The notes beneath the pieces were generated by a model, which was not told the origin of the DNA, did no database searches, and saw only the letters and a program-made list of their open reading frames with translations. Positions 1-8,134 of a stretch of 64,000 bases of DNA are shown in pieces; positions within the stretch are counted from its first letter, which is position 1, and each line of letters starts with the position of its first letter. The stretch spans positions 124,001 to 188,000 of the forward strand of contig URUY01000001.1 in the NCBI GenBank assembly GCA_900551115.1, read 5' to 3'. The position numbers were made by a program, and so were the translations under genes. The DNA is from an uncultured Lachnospiraceae bacterium (GTDB lineage Bacteria; Bacillota; Clostridia; Lachnospirales; Lachnospiraceae).

Positions 1-930
1 GCCTGCCTGTAAGGGCAGATGCAGGTGTCTGCATATTTTTTTTGATTTCTTCATAACCTGAATCAGCTCTTCTGACAAATCCTTAGGATGGGAGGTCATG
101 AAGCGGATTCTTTCAATCCCGTCTATTTTTTCGATTTCCTGCAATAGCTGTGCAAAGGTAACCGGCTCTGCAAGGTTCTTGCCGTAGGAATTGACATTCT
201 GACCAAGCAGCATGATTTCTACAACCCTATCCGCAGCCAGCCCTTCGATTTCCCGTAATATATCCTTGGGGTTGCGGCTTCTTTCCCTGCCCCGCACATA
301 GGGAACGATACAATAGCTGCAGAAGTTGTTGCACCCGAACATAATATTGATGCCCGATTTAAAGGGATACTTTCTTTCCACGGGAAGGTCCTCTACGATT
401 TTGTCCGTATCCTTCCAGATATCGATAATCATGCCTTCCGCTTCAAACATGGCATTCAGCAGTTCCGCAAATTTATAGATATTGTGGGTGCCGAAAATCA
501 AATCCACAAAGCGATAGCTTTCTTTAATTTTTAAAAGGGCGGACTCCTCCTGCATCATACAGCCGCAAAGCGCAATCTTCATATACGGATTTTTCCGTTT
601 AAAGCCTTTTAACTCACCCAGCCTGCCGTAAACACGCTGATTTGCGTTGTCTCTGACGGTACAGGTATTGAAAATAACGAAATCCGCATTTTCTTCCTCC
701 GTAATAGCATATCCTGCAAGCTCTAAAATGCCCACCAGTTTTTCAGAGTCCCTGGCATTCATCTGACACCCGAACGTGGTCACATTACAGGTAGGTACCC
801 TGCCCAGCTTATCTGTAAGCACCCTGACATGGGCCTTTGCCTTTGCAATAAAATAATACTGCCGCGCCGGTTCTTCTGTTGGCGGCTCCTTGCTTAAATC
901 TATTTTGTCAAACTCTATATTATCAAGCAT
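1..930 (-). CDS. miaB: MiaB tRNA-2-methylthio-N6-isopentenyladenosine synthase (3' end cut by window)
   Basis: Radical-SAM methylthiotransferase that adds the 2-methylthio group to i6A37 of tRNAs reading UNN codons. My translation of the reverse strand gives 310 codons running off the left edge; the family is about 470 residues, so the radical-SAM C-terminal part and the TRAM domain are missing. The N-terminal cluster cysteines are visible at about residues 55 (FGCQMN), 90 (NTCTVR) and 124 (CGCM). The radical-SAM CxxxCxxC motif follows at 200-207 (FGCNNFCSYC). The last residues, HLHLPLQAG, match the family signature. ATG at 930 follows GAGGAG at good spacing. It is the last visible gene of the proB-led run, 31 bp after the esterase. 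The family assignment is secure. Confidence 0.96.
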   Translation of the reverse strand, partial: MLDNIEFDKIDLSKEPPTEEPARQYYFIAKAKAHVRVLTDKLGRVPTCNVTTFGCQMNARDSEKLVGILELAGYAITEEENADFVIFNTCTVRDNANQRVYGRLGELKGFKRKNPYMKIALCGCMMQEESALLKIKESYRFVDLIFGTHNIYKFAELLNAMFEAEGMIIDIWKDTDKIVEDLPVERKYPFKSGINIMFGCNNFCSYCIVPYVRGRERSRNPKDILREIEGLAADRVVEIMLLGQNVNSYGKNLAEPVTFAQLLQEIEKIDGIERIRFMTSHPKDLSEELIQVMKKSKKICRHLHLPLQAG

Positions 931-961
931 TTTTCTCCTCATTTCTCATCAGTTTTTTAAA

Positions 962-2053
962 TCACTTACTCCTGTTACAAAAATACTCCTGCAGTTTATC
1001 CGTAAGGACTTTCGCTGCCCTTGTATGCGTAACCTCAGTCGGATGCCAGTCGGCAACATAGCCTTCTCCTTCGGCAATCGCATCAAAATGCAGGGTATCT
1101 ATATTGGTGTCCCCGGTTTCCTCAGAATACCGTTTTACAGCCTCCATCATACTGTTATAGAGTGTATCTCCCATGATGCCCAGCCCACAGAAAATTCTTG
1201 CACCGAGATTTTTCAGACGAACCTGTTTTAAAAAGTCTGTATATCCGTCCCTGTACTGTGCCTGTCTGTTTGCATCCTCTTTGCAATAGCTGGCATCATT
1301 TGTTCCCAGATTAATCACAATGACATCCGGCTCCCGCACCGAAAAGTCCCACTGTATATCCTCAACCTTAAAGTTTTTGCTTGTGGCATAGGAAAACCCA
1401 AGCTTATCATAATATTTAGGCAATCGCTGACTGTCTACGATATTGCCGTCCTCGGTATAGCCGGAAATAATACCGTAGCCGCTGATGGAAACCATACTGT
1501 AATCCGCAGCCAGTGCCGCAGCCGTTTTATAAGCATAGGCTCTCGTAACATCCTCCGTCCTTGTGGCGAAACTATGGTTTTCATCCTCATCATCCACACC
1601 GTAACCGCAGGTAATGGAATCTCCGACAAATTCAATAAAAAGCTCTTTGTTATCAGTTTTTGTAATCTCCCCATTTTCCACAACAAGAGCCGTAATTCCT
1701 AAAGTTGACATAGCCGTTTCCGAAAGCTTTACTACCCTGACTATGGCTGTCCGCTTTACCTCTCCGGCAAACACAGTAATGCTTTTTACCGGTCTGTTCA
1801 TCATTTCGTCTGCAATGCGCTCGCCGTCCAGATAGACCGCAAACCTGGCACAGTTTTCATCCCCTTCACATTCTTTTGCAGACGTATCTCCGCAAAAACA
1901 GATTTCTGCCTTTGTTCCCGTCACTTCAAATTCAATGCCTGCCCCGGAATAGGCAAGCCAAAGCGTACCATCTGCCGGATATGTCCTTCCAAGCATCTTT
2001 ACATGCTCTTTATCAGCAACGTACTGCATAATGCCTTCTGTATTTTTATTCAT
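962..2053 (-). CDS. CE2-like SGNH/GDSL carbohydrate esterase
   Basis: 363-residue predicted deacetylase of plant polysaccharides, resembling carbohydrate esterase family 2: an N-terminal beta-sandwich (about 1-125) followed by an SGNH hydrolase domain. Visible catalytic blocks are FVGDSITCGYG (nucleophile Ser about 146), NLGTND (oxyanion Asn about 252) and DWHPT (His about 337). There is no signal peptide, so it probably acts in the cytoplasm on imported acetylated oligosaccharides (inference). ATG at 2053 follows AAGGGG. The gene sits 39 bp after pepT and 31 bp before miaB, so it is probably cotranscribed with them. The acetyl-xylan substrate is a family-level guess. Confidence 0.85.
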   Translation of the reverse strand: MNKNTEGIMQYVADKEHVKMLGRTYPADGTLWLAYSGAGIEFEVTGTKAEICFCGDTSAKECEGDENCARFAVYLDGERIADEMMNRPVKSITVFAGEVKRTAIVRVVKLSETAMSTLGITALVVENGEITKTDNKELFIEFVGDSITCGYGVDDEDENHSFATRTEDVTRAYAYKTAAALAADYSMVSISGYGIISGYTEDGNIVDSQRLPKYYDKLGFSYATSKNFKVEDIQWDFSVREPDVIVINLGTNDASYCKEDANRQAQYRDGYTDFLKQVRLKNLGARIFCGLGIMGDTLYNSMMEAVKRYSEETGDTNIDTLHFDAIAEGEGYVADWHPTEVTHTRAAKVLTDKLQEYFCNRSK

Positions 2054-2092
2054 ACTGATGCCCCTTACCGCACACCGTTCTTTCGGAATGCT

Positions 2093-3328
2093 TTAAACCA
2101 AGTTCTGATATTTTTCTGCAAGCCCTACAAGCAGCTCCACATTCTTTTCCATGGACTGCACACAGGCATATTCATACCTGCCGTGGCAGTTATGGCTGCC
2201 GGTTCCCAAATTCGGACAGGGAAGCCCCATAAAGGACAGCCTCGCACCGTCAGTGCCGCCTCTGATTGGCAGCGTAACCGGCGTAATGCCCAAATCCTCC
2301 ATAACCTCTTTGGCGTTGGTAATTAAGTGCATATGTCCTTCTATGACTTCACGCATATTACGGTAAGAGTCCTTTAATGCAATATTTACTGTGCCTTCTC
2401 CATACTTTTCATTCAGGAAGTCACCGATTTCCATAAAAAGCCTTTTCTTTTGTTCAAACCTTTCACTGTCATGGTCACGGATAATATAATCTCCCACAGC
2501 CTCCTCCACACAGCCTTTTATACTGTCAAGGTGGAAAAAGCCCTCGTACAGCTCCGTATACATGGGATTCTGGGAAACCGGAAGCATGGACTGGAACTCC
2601 TGTAAAATCAGAATCGCATTCTTCATTTTATTTTTGGCGTCTCCGGGATGGACACTTAAGCCCCTTACTGTCACCTTTGCTCCCGCCGCATTAAAGTTTT
2701 CATATTCCAGCTCTCCAATCCTGCCGCCGTCTACCGTATAAGCAAAATCTGCACCGAACAGGCCTACATCAAAATAATCCGGACCGGCGCCGATTTCCTC
2801 ATCCGGTGTAAAACCGATTCTTAATTTCCCGTGGGGAATTGCAGGATGCTCCAACAGATATTCTGCCATTGCCATAATTTCCGCAATACCGGCTTTATCG
2901 TCCGCGCCAAGAAGGGTATTGCCGTCCGTCACGATTAAATCCTGTCCCGCATAAAAGGAAAGGCTGCTAAAATCCTTTGGCCGAAGCACAATATTTTCCT
3001 GTGCATTCAATACGATATCGCCGCCATCGTAATCACTCACAATACGCGGAGAGACGTTTGCACCCGTTACCGCAGGCGAAGTGTCCATATGGGCAATAAA
3101 CCCGAGTACCGGAGCGTTTTCGCAACCGCCGGACGCCGGAACCGAGGCATATACATAGCAGTGTTCTTTATCGTAAACCACCTCGTCAGCTCCCATTTCC
3201 ACAAGCTGCCCATACAAAACCTTTGCCAGATTGTGCTGCTTTTGCGTACTGGGAGTTGTTTTGCTCTCTTCCTCTGACTGGGTATCGATTTTTACATACT
3301 GTAAAAATAAATCAATGACTCTTGACAT
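2093..3328 (-). CDS. pepT: Peptidase T (M20B aminotripeptidase)
   Basis: Zinc-dependent tripeptidase that releases the N-terminal residue of tripeptides in the cytosol; 411 residues, the usual length. Metal and catalytic motifs are FIAHMDTSPA (His about 80, Asp about 82), GADDKAG (about 141), TPDEEIGAG (catalytic Glu about 177), YTVDGG, and the C-terminal GTDGA...GSHNCHGRYE with the last metal His. An ATG five codons upstream is in frame, but AGGAGG lies between the two and is correctly spaced for ATG 3328, so I use the inner start. It lies 35 bp after proA. Confidence 0.96.
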   Translation of the reverse strand: MSRVIDLFLQYVKIDTQSEEESKTTPSTQKQHNLAKVLYGQLVEMGADEVVYDKEHCYVYASVPASGGCENAPVLGFIAHMDTSPAVTGANVSPRIVSDYDGGDIVLNAQENIVLRPKDFSSLSFYAGQDLIVTDGNTLLGADDKAGIAEIMAMAEYLLEHPAIPHGKLRIGFTPDEEIGAGPDYFDVGLFGADFAYTVDGGRIGELEYENFNAAGAKVTVRGLSVHPGDAKNKMKNAILILQEFQSMLPVSQNPMYTELYEGFFHLDSIKGCVEEAVGDYIIRDHDSERFEQKKRLFMEIGDFLNEKYGEGTVNIALKDSYRNMREVIEGHMHLITNAKEVMEDLGITPVTLPIRGGTDGARLSFMGLPCPNLGTGSHNCHGRYEYACVQSMEKNVELLVGLAEKYQNLV

Positions 3329-3363
3329 ATTGTCCTCCTGCATAAACGCATTATCTTAAAACT

Positions 3364-4611
3364 TTAGGCCCGTACCTGTCCGGTTCCGCGAATGGCATAC
3401 TTGTAGGAGGTAAGCTCCTTTAAGCCCATGGGGCCTCTTGCATGCAGCTTCTGGGTACTGATACCGATTTCCGCACCAAAGCCAAATTCAAAGCCGTCCG
3501 TAAAGCGGGTGGATGCATTCACATAAACGCAGGCTGCATCTACGCCGTTTAAAAATTTCTGCGCTGCTTTTTCATTCTCCGTAATAATAGCTTCCGAATG
3601 CCTGGTATTGTATTTATTAATATGGCTGATGGCTTCTTCTACGCTGCTTACGGTCTTCATGGAAATAATATAATCCAGATATTCTGTTCCGAAATCCGCT
3701 TCCGTAGCCGGGATACAGTCTGTAAGCACCTCCCGTACGCCTTCATCGCCCCGCATTTCTACATGATGCTCCCGCAATGCCTTTTCCAAAAGGGGTAAAA
3801 ATGCCTCCTTTATATCCTCATGTATGACAAGTGACTCGCAGGCGTTGCAGACACCGATACGCTGGGTCTTGGCATTGATGATAATATCTACCGCCATGGA
3901 CAAATCCGCGTCCTTATCCACGTAGATATGACAGTTGCCTGTTCCTGTCTCAATAACCGGAATGGTGCTGTTTTCCACTACGCTTTTGATTAAGCCTGCG
4001 CCGCCTCTGGGAATCAGCAGATCCACATAATCATTCAGCTTCATAAAAGCAGCCGTTACCGCCCTGTCCGTGGCTTCAATAAGCTGTACCACATCCTCCG
4101 GGATACCGGTATCTGCAAGCGCTTCCCTGATAACGGCAGTAATCGCCATATTGGAACGCAGGGCATCGCTGCCACCCTTTAATATCACGGCATTGCCTGC
4201 CTTAAAGCAAAGCGCAAAGGCATCCGCCGTCACATTGGGACGGGATTCATATATAATACCGATTACGCCTATCGGCACCCTTCTCTTTTCTATCTGCAGG
4301 CCGTTAGGTCTCTCAAAACGCTCCAGCACCTCGCCAACAGGGTCAGAAAGTGCCGCCACCTGCCGTACCCCTTCTGCCATAGCCCCTATGCGCTCTTTTG
4401 TGAGACGCAGACGGTCAAGCAGCCCCTGATTCATGCCGTTTTCCTCTCCGCGCTTCATATCCTCCGCATTTGCCAGAAGAATACGCTCTGCATGCTCTGT
4501 CAGCTTGTCTGCAATCAGTAAAAGCGCTTTATTTTTTTCCTCTGCTGTAGCTCTCTGCAAAAAATATTTTGCACTGACAGCATTTTCTCCCATCTTCCCT
4601 AAATCCGTCAT
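3364..4611 (-). CDS. proA: Glutamate-5-semialdehyde dehydrogenase (gamma-glutamyl phosphate reductase)
   Basis: Second step of proline synthesis: NADPH reduction of gamma-glutamyl phosphate to glutamate semialdehyde. The 415 residues match the family length. The aldehyde-dehydrogenase fold shows the catalytic-cysteine region GVCNACESLVIH, the YESRPNVT motif and the C-terminal FGFGAEIGIST and HARGPMGL stretches. The start at 4611 is preceded by AGGAGG with 7-base spacing; the in-frame ATG 11 codons upstream is less likely. It is separated from proB by four genes but lies in the same run. Confidence 0.97.
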   Translation of the reverse strand: MTDLGKMGENAVSAKYFLQRATAEEKNKALLLIADKLTEHAERILLANAEDMKRGEENGMNQGLLDRLRLTKERIGAMAEGVRQVAALSDPVGEVLERFERPNGLQIEKRRVPIGVIGIIYESRPNVTADAFALCFKAGNAVILKGGSDALRSNMAITAVIREALADTGIPEDVVQLIEATDRAVTAAFMKLNDYVDLLIPRGGAGLIKSVVENSTIPVIETGTGNCHIYVDKDADLSMAVDIIINAKTQRIGVCNACESLVIHEDIKEAFLPLLEKALREHHVEMRGDEGVREVLTDCIPATEADFGTEYLDYIISMKTVSSVEEAISHINKYNTRHSEAIITENEKAAQKFLNGVDAACVYVNASTRFTDGFEFGFGAEIGISTQKLHARGPMGLKELTSYKYAIRGTGQVRA

Positions 4612-4634
4612 CCTAATTCCTCCTATACAAATTC

Positions 4635-5189
4635 CTACAGGCATATGACCTGCATGGGCCTTACATCATTTTTATCTGATTCTATCACAGATACCATCTG
4701 GCAGTCAAAGCCTATGGCAATGGTATGAAGACTGTCTTTATCGGAAAGATATCTGTCATAAAAGCCTTTTCCGTAGCCAATCCGGTTACGCACCCTGTCA
4801 AACGCAGCACCGGGCATAAGCATCAGCACCCGGTCTGCCTTTTCCTCTTTATAGACAAAGCGCTCAGCCTCTATAGCCTCCGGCTCCAAAATCCCTTTAT
4901 AGCCCTTTTGCAGCTCAGCTTCAGATTGGATACGGTAAAACGCAAGGTTTTCTCCCATAACCTTCGGCACATATACCTTTTTTCCCTGTCTGAAAGCATC
5001 TGCCATGATTTCCCTTGTACTGATTTCACTGCCGTAGCTTACAAATAAAAGCACCTCTTCTGCTCCGTAATACCACTGATGGCCTAAGATTCTGTCCGTA
5101 AGCAATACTTCCGAACGTATTCTCTCTGCCGGGGTCAGCGCATCTCTGTATGCCAGCACCCGTTTTCGTATTTCACTTTTTGTTTCCAT
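4635..5189 (-). CDS. 5-formyltetrahydrofolate cyclo-ligase
   Basis: 184-residue member of the MTHFS/YgfA family, which converts 5-formyl-THF with ATP to 5,10-methenyl-THF. Diagnostic features are the N-terminal KSEIRKRVLAYRDAL with basic residues that bind ATP phosphates, and the C-terminal signature RIGYGKGFYDRYL (about 136-148). It complements Fhs and FolD encoded near 33 kb. Its start overlaps the end of the upstream membrane-protein gene by 17 bp, and proA follows 23 bp downstream. ATG 5189 follows AAGGGA. Confidence 0.95.
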   Translation of the reverse strand: METKSEIRKRVLAYRDALTPAERIRSEVLLTDRILGHQWYYGAEEVLLFVSYGSEISTREIMADAFRQGKKVYVPKVMGENLAFYRIQSEAELQKGYKGILEPEAIEAERFVYKEEKADRVLMLMPGAAFDRVRNRIGYGKGFYDRYLSDKDSLHTIAIGFDCQMVSVIESDKNDVRPMQVICL

Positions 5190-5829
5190 CCTGTTTTCCC
5201 TTCAATATAACCGTAAGATAACCTCTCCGAATGTTTCCGATAAGCCAGAACAAAATACCCGTTATCATCAGGCTTATGCCCTTTATCCATACCAGTTTTT
5301 CTTTTTTTTCATCTGTCACCAACAGCGCATATTTTGATGAGATTTTTAAAGCAAGCTCCTCTTTGGTATCTGCTGACAGCATTTCCGTCAAACGTTCATA
5401 ATTGGGCTCTGTAAAAATCTTCACTACTCTGCCTGTTATGGGAACAGAATGCTTTGTTTCTTTATCCGTAAGACTGCTTAAGCCATTCTCTGACTCCCTT
5501 TCCATGATAGTAATATATTCACTGCCGTTTGCAATCTCTGCAGTATAAAAATCATAATCCTGTCCCAATAGGTTTATATAATGCAGGGAGCTGCCCAGAA
5601 AAAGCTTTTTTCCTCCGTTGTCATACCATATCCCGGCTACCGTTTTCACTTCATCCTTTACATAAATACCTTTCTTTAGACCGTTTACAGTCAGGCTGCT
5701 TAATGGAATTGCCTCTTTTAGGGCATGCAGCCTGATAATACCGTCAAAAAACAATAGCAGACCTATACAGAAAAAGAGAACAGCAGCTATATGGAATCTG
5801 GATATTGTTATCAGTCTTTTCTGTATCAT
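5173..5829 (-). CDS. Two-helix membrane protein of unknown function
   Basis: 218 residues that I do not recognise. One hydrophobic segment at about 13-32 follows a basic N-terminus, and a second lies at about 182-202, followed by a basic tail. The roughly 150 residues between are polar, so a bitopic hairpin with a large extracytoplasmic domain is likely. No cysteine pair, lipobox or catalytic motif is evident. GGAGGGG precedes ATG 5829. The gene overlaps the cyclo-ligase start by 17 bp, which implies cotranscription, but its neighbours do not suggest a role. Confidence 0.75.
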   Translation of the reverse strand: MIQKRLITISRFHIAAVLFFCIGLLLFFDGIIRLHALKEAIPLSSLTVNGLKKGIYVKDEVKTVAGIWYDNGGKKLFLGSSLHYINLLGQDYDFYTAEIANGSEYITIMERESENGLSSLTDKETKHSVPITGRVVKIFTEPNYERLTEMLSADTKEELALKISSKYALLVTDEKKEKLVWIKGISLMITGILFWLIGNIRRGYLTVILKGKQDGNKK

Positions 5830-5947
5830 TTCCCCTCCGCCGCTCTTCTCTTTTATTTTTCAAAGCTTCCTTTCAGAAATTCCCTTCGGCATTGCAATCA
5901 ATGCTTCTTTTATTTCCTGGTTCTTTTTTATCCTTTCGTCTTGAAAA

Positions 5948-6853
5948 CTAATTTTTGCTAAAGCTTTTCCAGCAAGTCTGATTTCTGCCGTTATTTTTTG
6001 CCTGATACAGCATGCCGTCCGCCTCTTTCAGCATATCCGCAGCATCCTTTCCTTCTTCCGGTATCTGCGTGCAGCCGCCAATGCTGATTGTCAGATAGGG
6101 ACATACCATGGAATTGACATTGGAAATATTCAGATTCCGGATTTTCTCACGCAGATCCTCTGCAATCATTTCCGCCTCAATGGCAGTCCTGTCATAGAGA
6201 AGCACTGCAAATTCTTCGCCGCCATAGCGGGCCAGATAAGCGTGCTGTCTGCTTAAAACCTGCTGCATTTCATTTACGGCAGTCTTTAATACATAATCTC
6301 CTTCTCCGTGACCGTAGGTGTCGTTTATCATTTTAAAATAATCAATATCAGCAATAAAAAGGGATAATGGCAGCCGTTCCTTTTCGGCTTTTTTCCATAG
6401 CTGAAGCCTTCTGTTTTCAAAGGCTCTCCTGTTATAGGCTCCTGTCAGACCGTCTACGGACATCTGCTTTTCAATAGTCCGCATATACATATGCAGCTTT
6501 GCATGGGTACGCACCCTGGCTCTTACAATATGCGGATTAAAGGGTTTCTTGATGTAGTCGATAGCCCCCTTCATGAACCCCTTCTCTTCCGTTTTTTCAT
6601 CAGAAAGCGCCGTCAGAAAAACCACAGGAATCTCCTTTGTAGCGTCCGTTTCCTTCAGCTTTTCCAGAATCTCAAAGCCGTCCATGACCGGCATGACAAT
6701 GTCCAACAAAATCAGTATCGGCATTTCTTCAAGGGCTTTTTTCAAGCCTTCTTTACCGGAAAGCGCTGTAATGATTTCATATTCGTCCTTCAGAATATCC
6801 GCCAAAACCCTTACATCAAGCCTGCTGTCATCAATAATCAATACCTTTTCCAT
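5948..6853 (-). CDS. Response regulator with diguanylate cyclase (GGEEF) output
   Basis: 301 residues: a receiver domain (about 1-122, phospho-acceptor Asp 51 in LLDIVMPVMDG, conserved Lys in IKKPF) and a GGDEF domain (about 135-300). The active-site loop reads ARYGGEEF, a catalytically permitted variant, and DGLTGAYNRRAF marks the domain start, so c-di-GMP synthesis is expected. The allosteric I-site, normally RxxD just before the loop, reads RQHA here; loss of the Asp suggests weak product inhibition. No cognate histidine kinase is in the window. An in-frame GTG lies 15 bp upstream, but GAGAGGAA is placed for ATG 6853. It sits inside the proline/folate gene run. Confidence 0.93.
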   Translation of the reverse strand: MEKVLIIDDSRLDVRVLADILKDEYEIITALSGKEGLKKALEEMPILILLDIVMPVMDGFEILEKLKETDATKEIPVVFLTALSDEKTEEKGFMKGAIDYIKKPFNPHIVRARVRTHAKLHMYMRTIEKQMSVDGLTGAYNRRAFENRRLQLWKKAEKERLPLSLFIADIDYFKMINDTYGHGEGDYVLKTAVNEMQQVLSRQHAYLARYGGEEFAVLLYDRTAIEAEMIAEDLREKIRNLNISNVNSMVCPYLTISIGGCTQIPEEGKDAADMLKEADGMLYQAKNNGRNQTCWKSFSKN

Positions 6854-6892
6854 AATTTCCTCTCTCACACCCGCACAGATAAGCTTTTAAAG

Positions 6893-7117
6893 CTAATGAG
6901 ATCCTTTAGCGCCGTATTTTTCCCCAAGATTTTCTACTGTCCCATCATCATTTACAATATCTATATTATTTAACTGCCCCCGCAGATTGGCGCGCACATT
7001 CAATACATATTCCCTGCGCAGCTTTGCCTGTTCTTCTTTTTCATCCTCAGTCAGTCCTTCCGCCTGGGATTTATGGTATAACGCGTTGATACGCGCTATT
7101 TTATCTTCCATATTCAT
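6893..7117 (-). CDS. DUF896 (YnzC-like) small protein
   Basis: 74-residue, charged and predicted helical protein matching the DUF896/YnzC family: IARINALYHKSQAEGLTEDE, then a KLRREYV-type helix and an NLRGQLNNI segment. Bacillus YnzC is a short helical-hairpin protein; its role is not settled. GGAGG lies 7 bases before ATG 7117. It is sandwiched between proB (16 bp upstream) and the REC-GGEEF gene (39 bp downstream). Confidence 0.93.
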   Translation of the reverse strand: MNMEDKIARINALYHKSQAEGLTEDEKEEQAKLRREYVLNVRANLRGQLNNIDIVNDDGTVENLGEKYGAKGSH

Positions 7118-7133
7118 ATTAAAGCCTCCGAGC

Positions 7134-8027
7134 TTAATGCTTATGTAAATTATCTACAAATTCAGGCAGATTAAAGCCTGTATCCTTATGAGAAACAAAA
7201 AGCGTTCCTTCATTTTTTCCTTTTAATATGCGGTGCAGGATACCTACATCCCTGCTGTTGGCTATCACCATGTCCGCGCCAACGCTTGTGGCAATCTTTG
7301 CTGCCACCATTTTCGTATTCATGCCTCCTGTTCCCACATTGCTTCCCGTACTGGCCTTGCCCATATTCATATATTCTTCATTCAGCTCTTCCACAACCTC
7401 AATAAAGCGGGCATCCTTATTCCTGCGCGGGTCATCCGTGTACAGCCCGTCAATGTCAGAAAGGAGAATGAGCAAATCAGCTTCTACCAGTGCGCAGACA
7501 ATGGCAGAAAGCGTATCGTTGTCCCCAATCAGCGTATCGTTATCCGCCTCAAAATTAAGCTCATAGGTTGCTATCGTATCGTTTTCATTTACGATAGGGA
7601 TAATTCCCATTTTTAACAGCTCAGAAAAAGTATTGTGGGCATTGAAACGGTTCATATCATCTATAATCGTATTCTTTGTCATCAGAATCTGTGCCACAAT
7701 CTGATTGTATTCCGAAAAAATCTTCTGATAGGTCATCATCAGCCTGGCTTGTCCCACTGCCGCACAGGCCTGTTTAAACGCCAATGGCGTCAAGGGCTTC
7801 CCTTCATGGTTTTTATAGGGATTGACGGCTTTTTTCCCAACGGCTATAGCACCGGAGGTAACAAGCACCACATCCTTTCCCTGATTCCGAATATCGCACA
7901 GTTCCCGCACCAGCTTTTCCAGTTTTGTATAATCAAGGTCTCCTGTTTCGGGATGCTGCAGGGAAGAGGAACCTATCTTTATTACGATTCTTTTTTTATC
8001 CTGCATAAACTTTCTGTAATCCGTCAT
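7134..8027 (-). CDS. proB: Glutamate 5-kinase, form without PUA domain
   Basis: First committed step of proline synthesis: ATP-dependent phosphorylation of glutamate. The amino-acid kinase fold shows VIKIGSSSL (about 15-23), VTSGAIAVG, NENDTIATYE, the nucleotide segment LLSDIDGLYT and GTGGMNTKM. At 297 residues it ends after the kinase domain; the C-terminal PUA domain of the enterobacterial enzyme is absent, as in many Firmicutes. It is the first gene after a strong promoter at 8075-8103 and probably heads the nine-gene run to miaB. Confidence 0.97.
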   Translation of the reverse strand: MTDYRKFMQDKKRIVIKIGSSSLQHPETGDLDYTKLEKLVRELCDIRNQGKDVVLVTSGAIAVGKKAVNPYKNHEGKPLTPLAFKQACAAVGQARLMMTYQKIFSEYNQIVAQILMTKNTIIDDMNRFNAHNTFSELLKMGIIPIVNENDTIATYELNFEADNDTLIGDNDTLSAIVCALVEADLLILLSDIDGLYTDDPRRNKDARFIEVVEELNEEYMNMGKASTGSNVGTGGMNTKMVAAKIATSVGADMVIANSRDVGILHRILKGKNEGTLFVSHKDTGFNLPEFVDNLHKH

Positions 8028-8074
8028 TTTTTTATCCCTTCATCCTCTGCCATTTATATGACATACTGTTTTTT

Positions 8075-8103
8075 ATTTTACTGTATTTTTATACAAACGT
8101 CAA
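8075..8103 (-). promoter_or_regulatory. SigA-type promoter of proB
   Basis: On the minus strand, TTGACG (8098-8103) is followed by exactly 17 bases and TAAAAT (8075-8080). The spacer contains a small inverted repeat, TGTAT-AAAA-ATACA. Transcription would start about 40 bases before proB, which leaves no room for a T-box leader. Confidence 0.8.
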
Positions 8104-8134
8104 TGTGGGTTTCCCTGCATTTTTTGTATTTTTA

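Noticed and set aside
5830..5947. Open frame ending MPKGISERKL in the spacer before the membrane-protein gene
   Set aside because: No start with a binding site; the open stretch mostly overlaps the REC-GGEEF gene end and is too short to support.
8028..8134. Possible T-box leader before proB
   Set aside because: The promoter leaves only about 40 bases of leader, too short, and no T-box sequence is seen.
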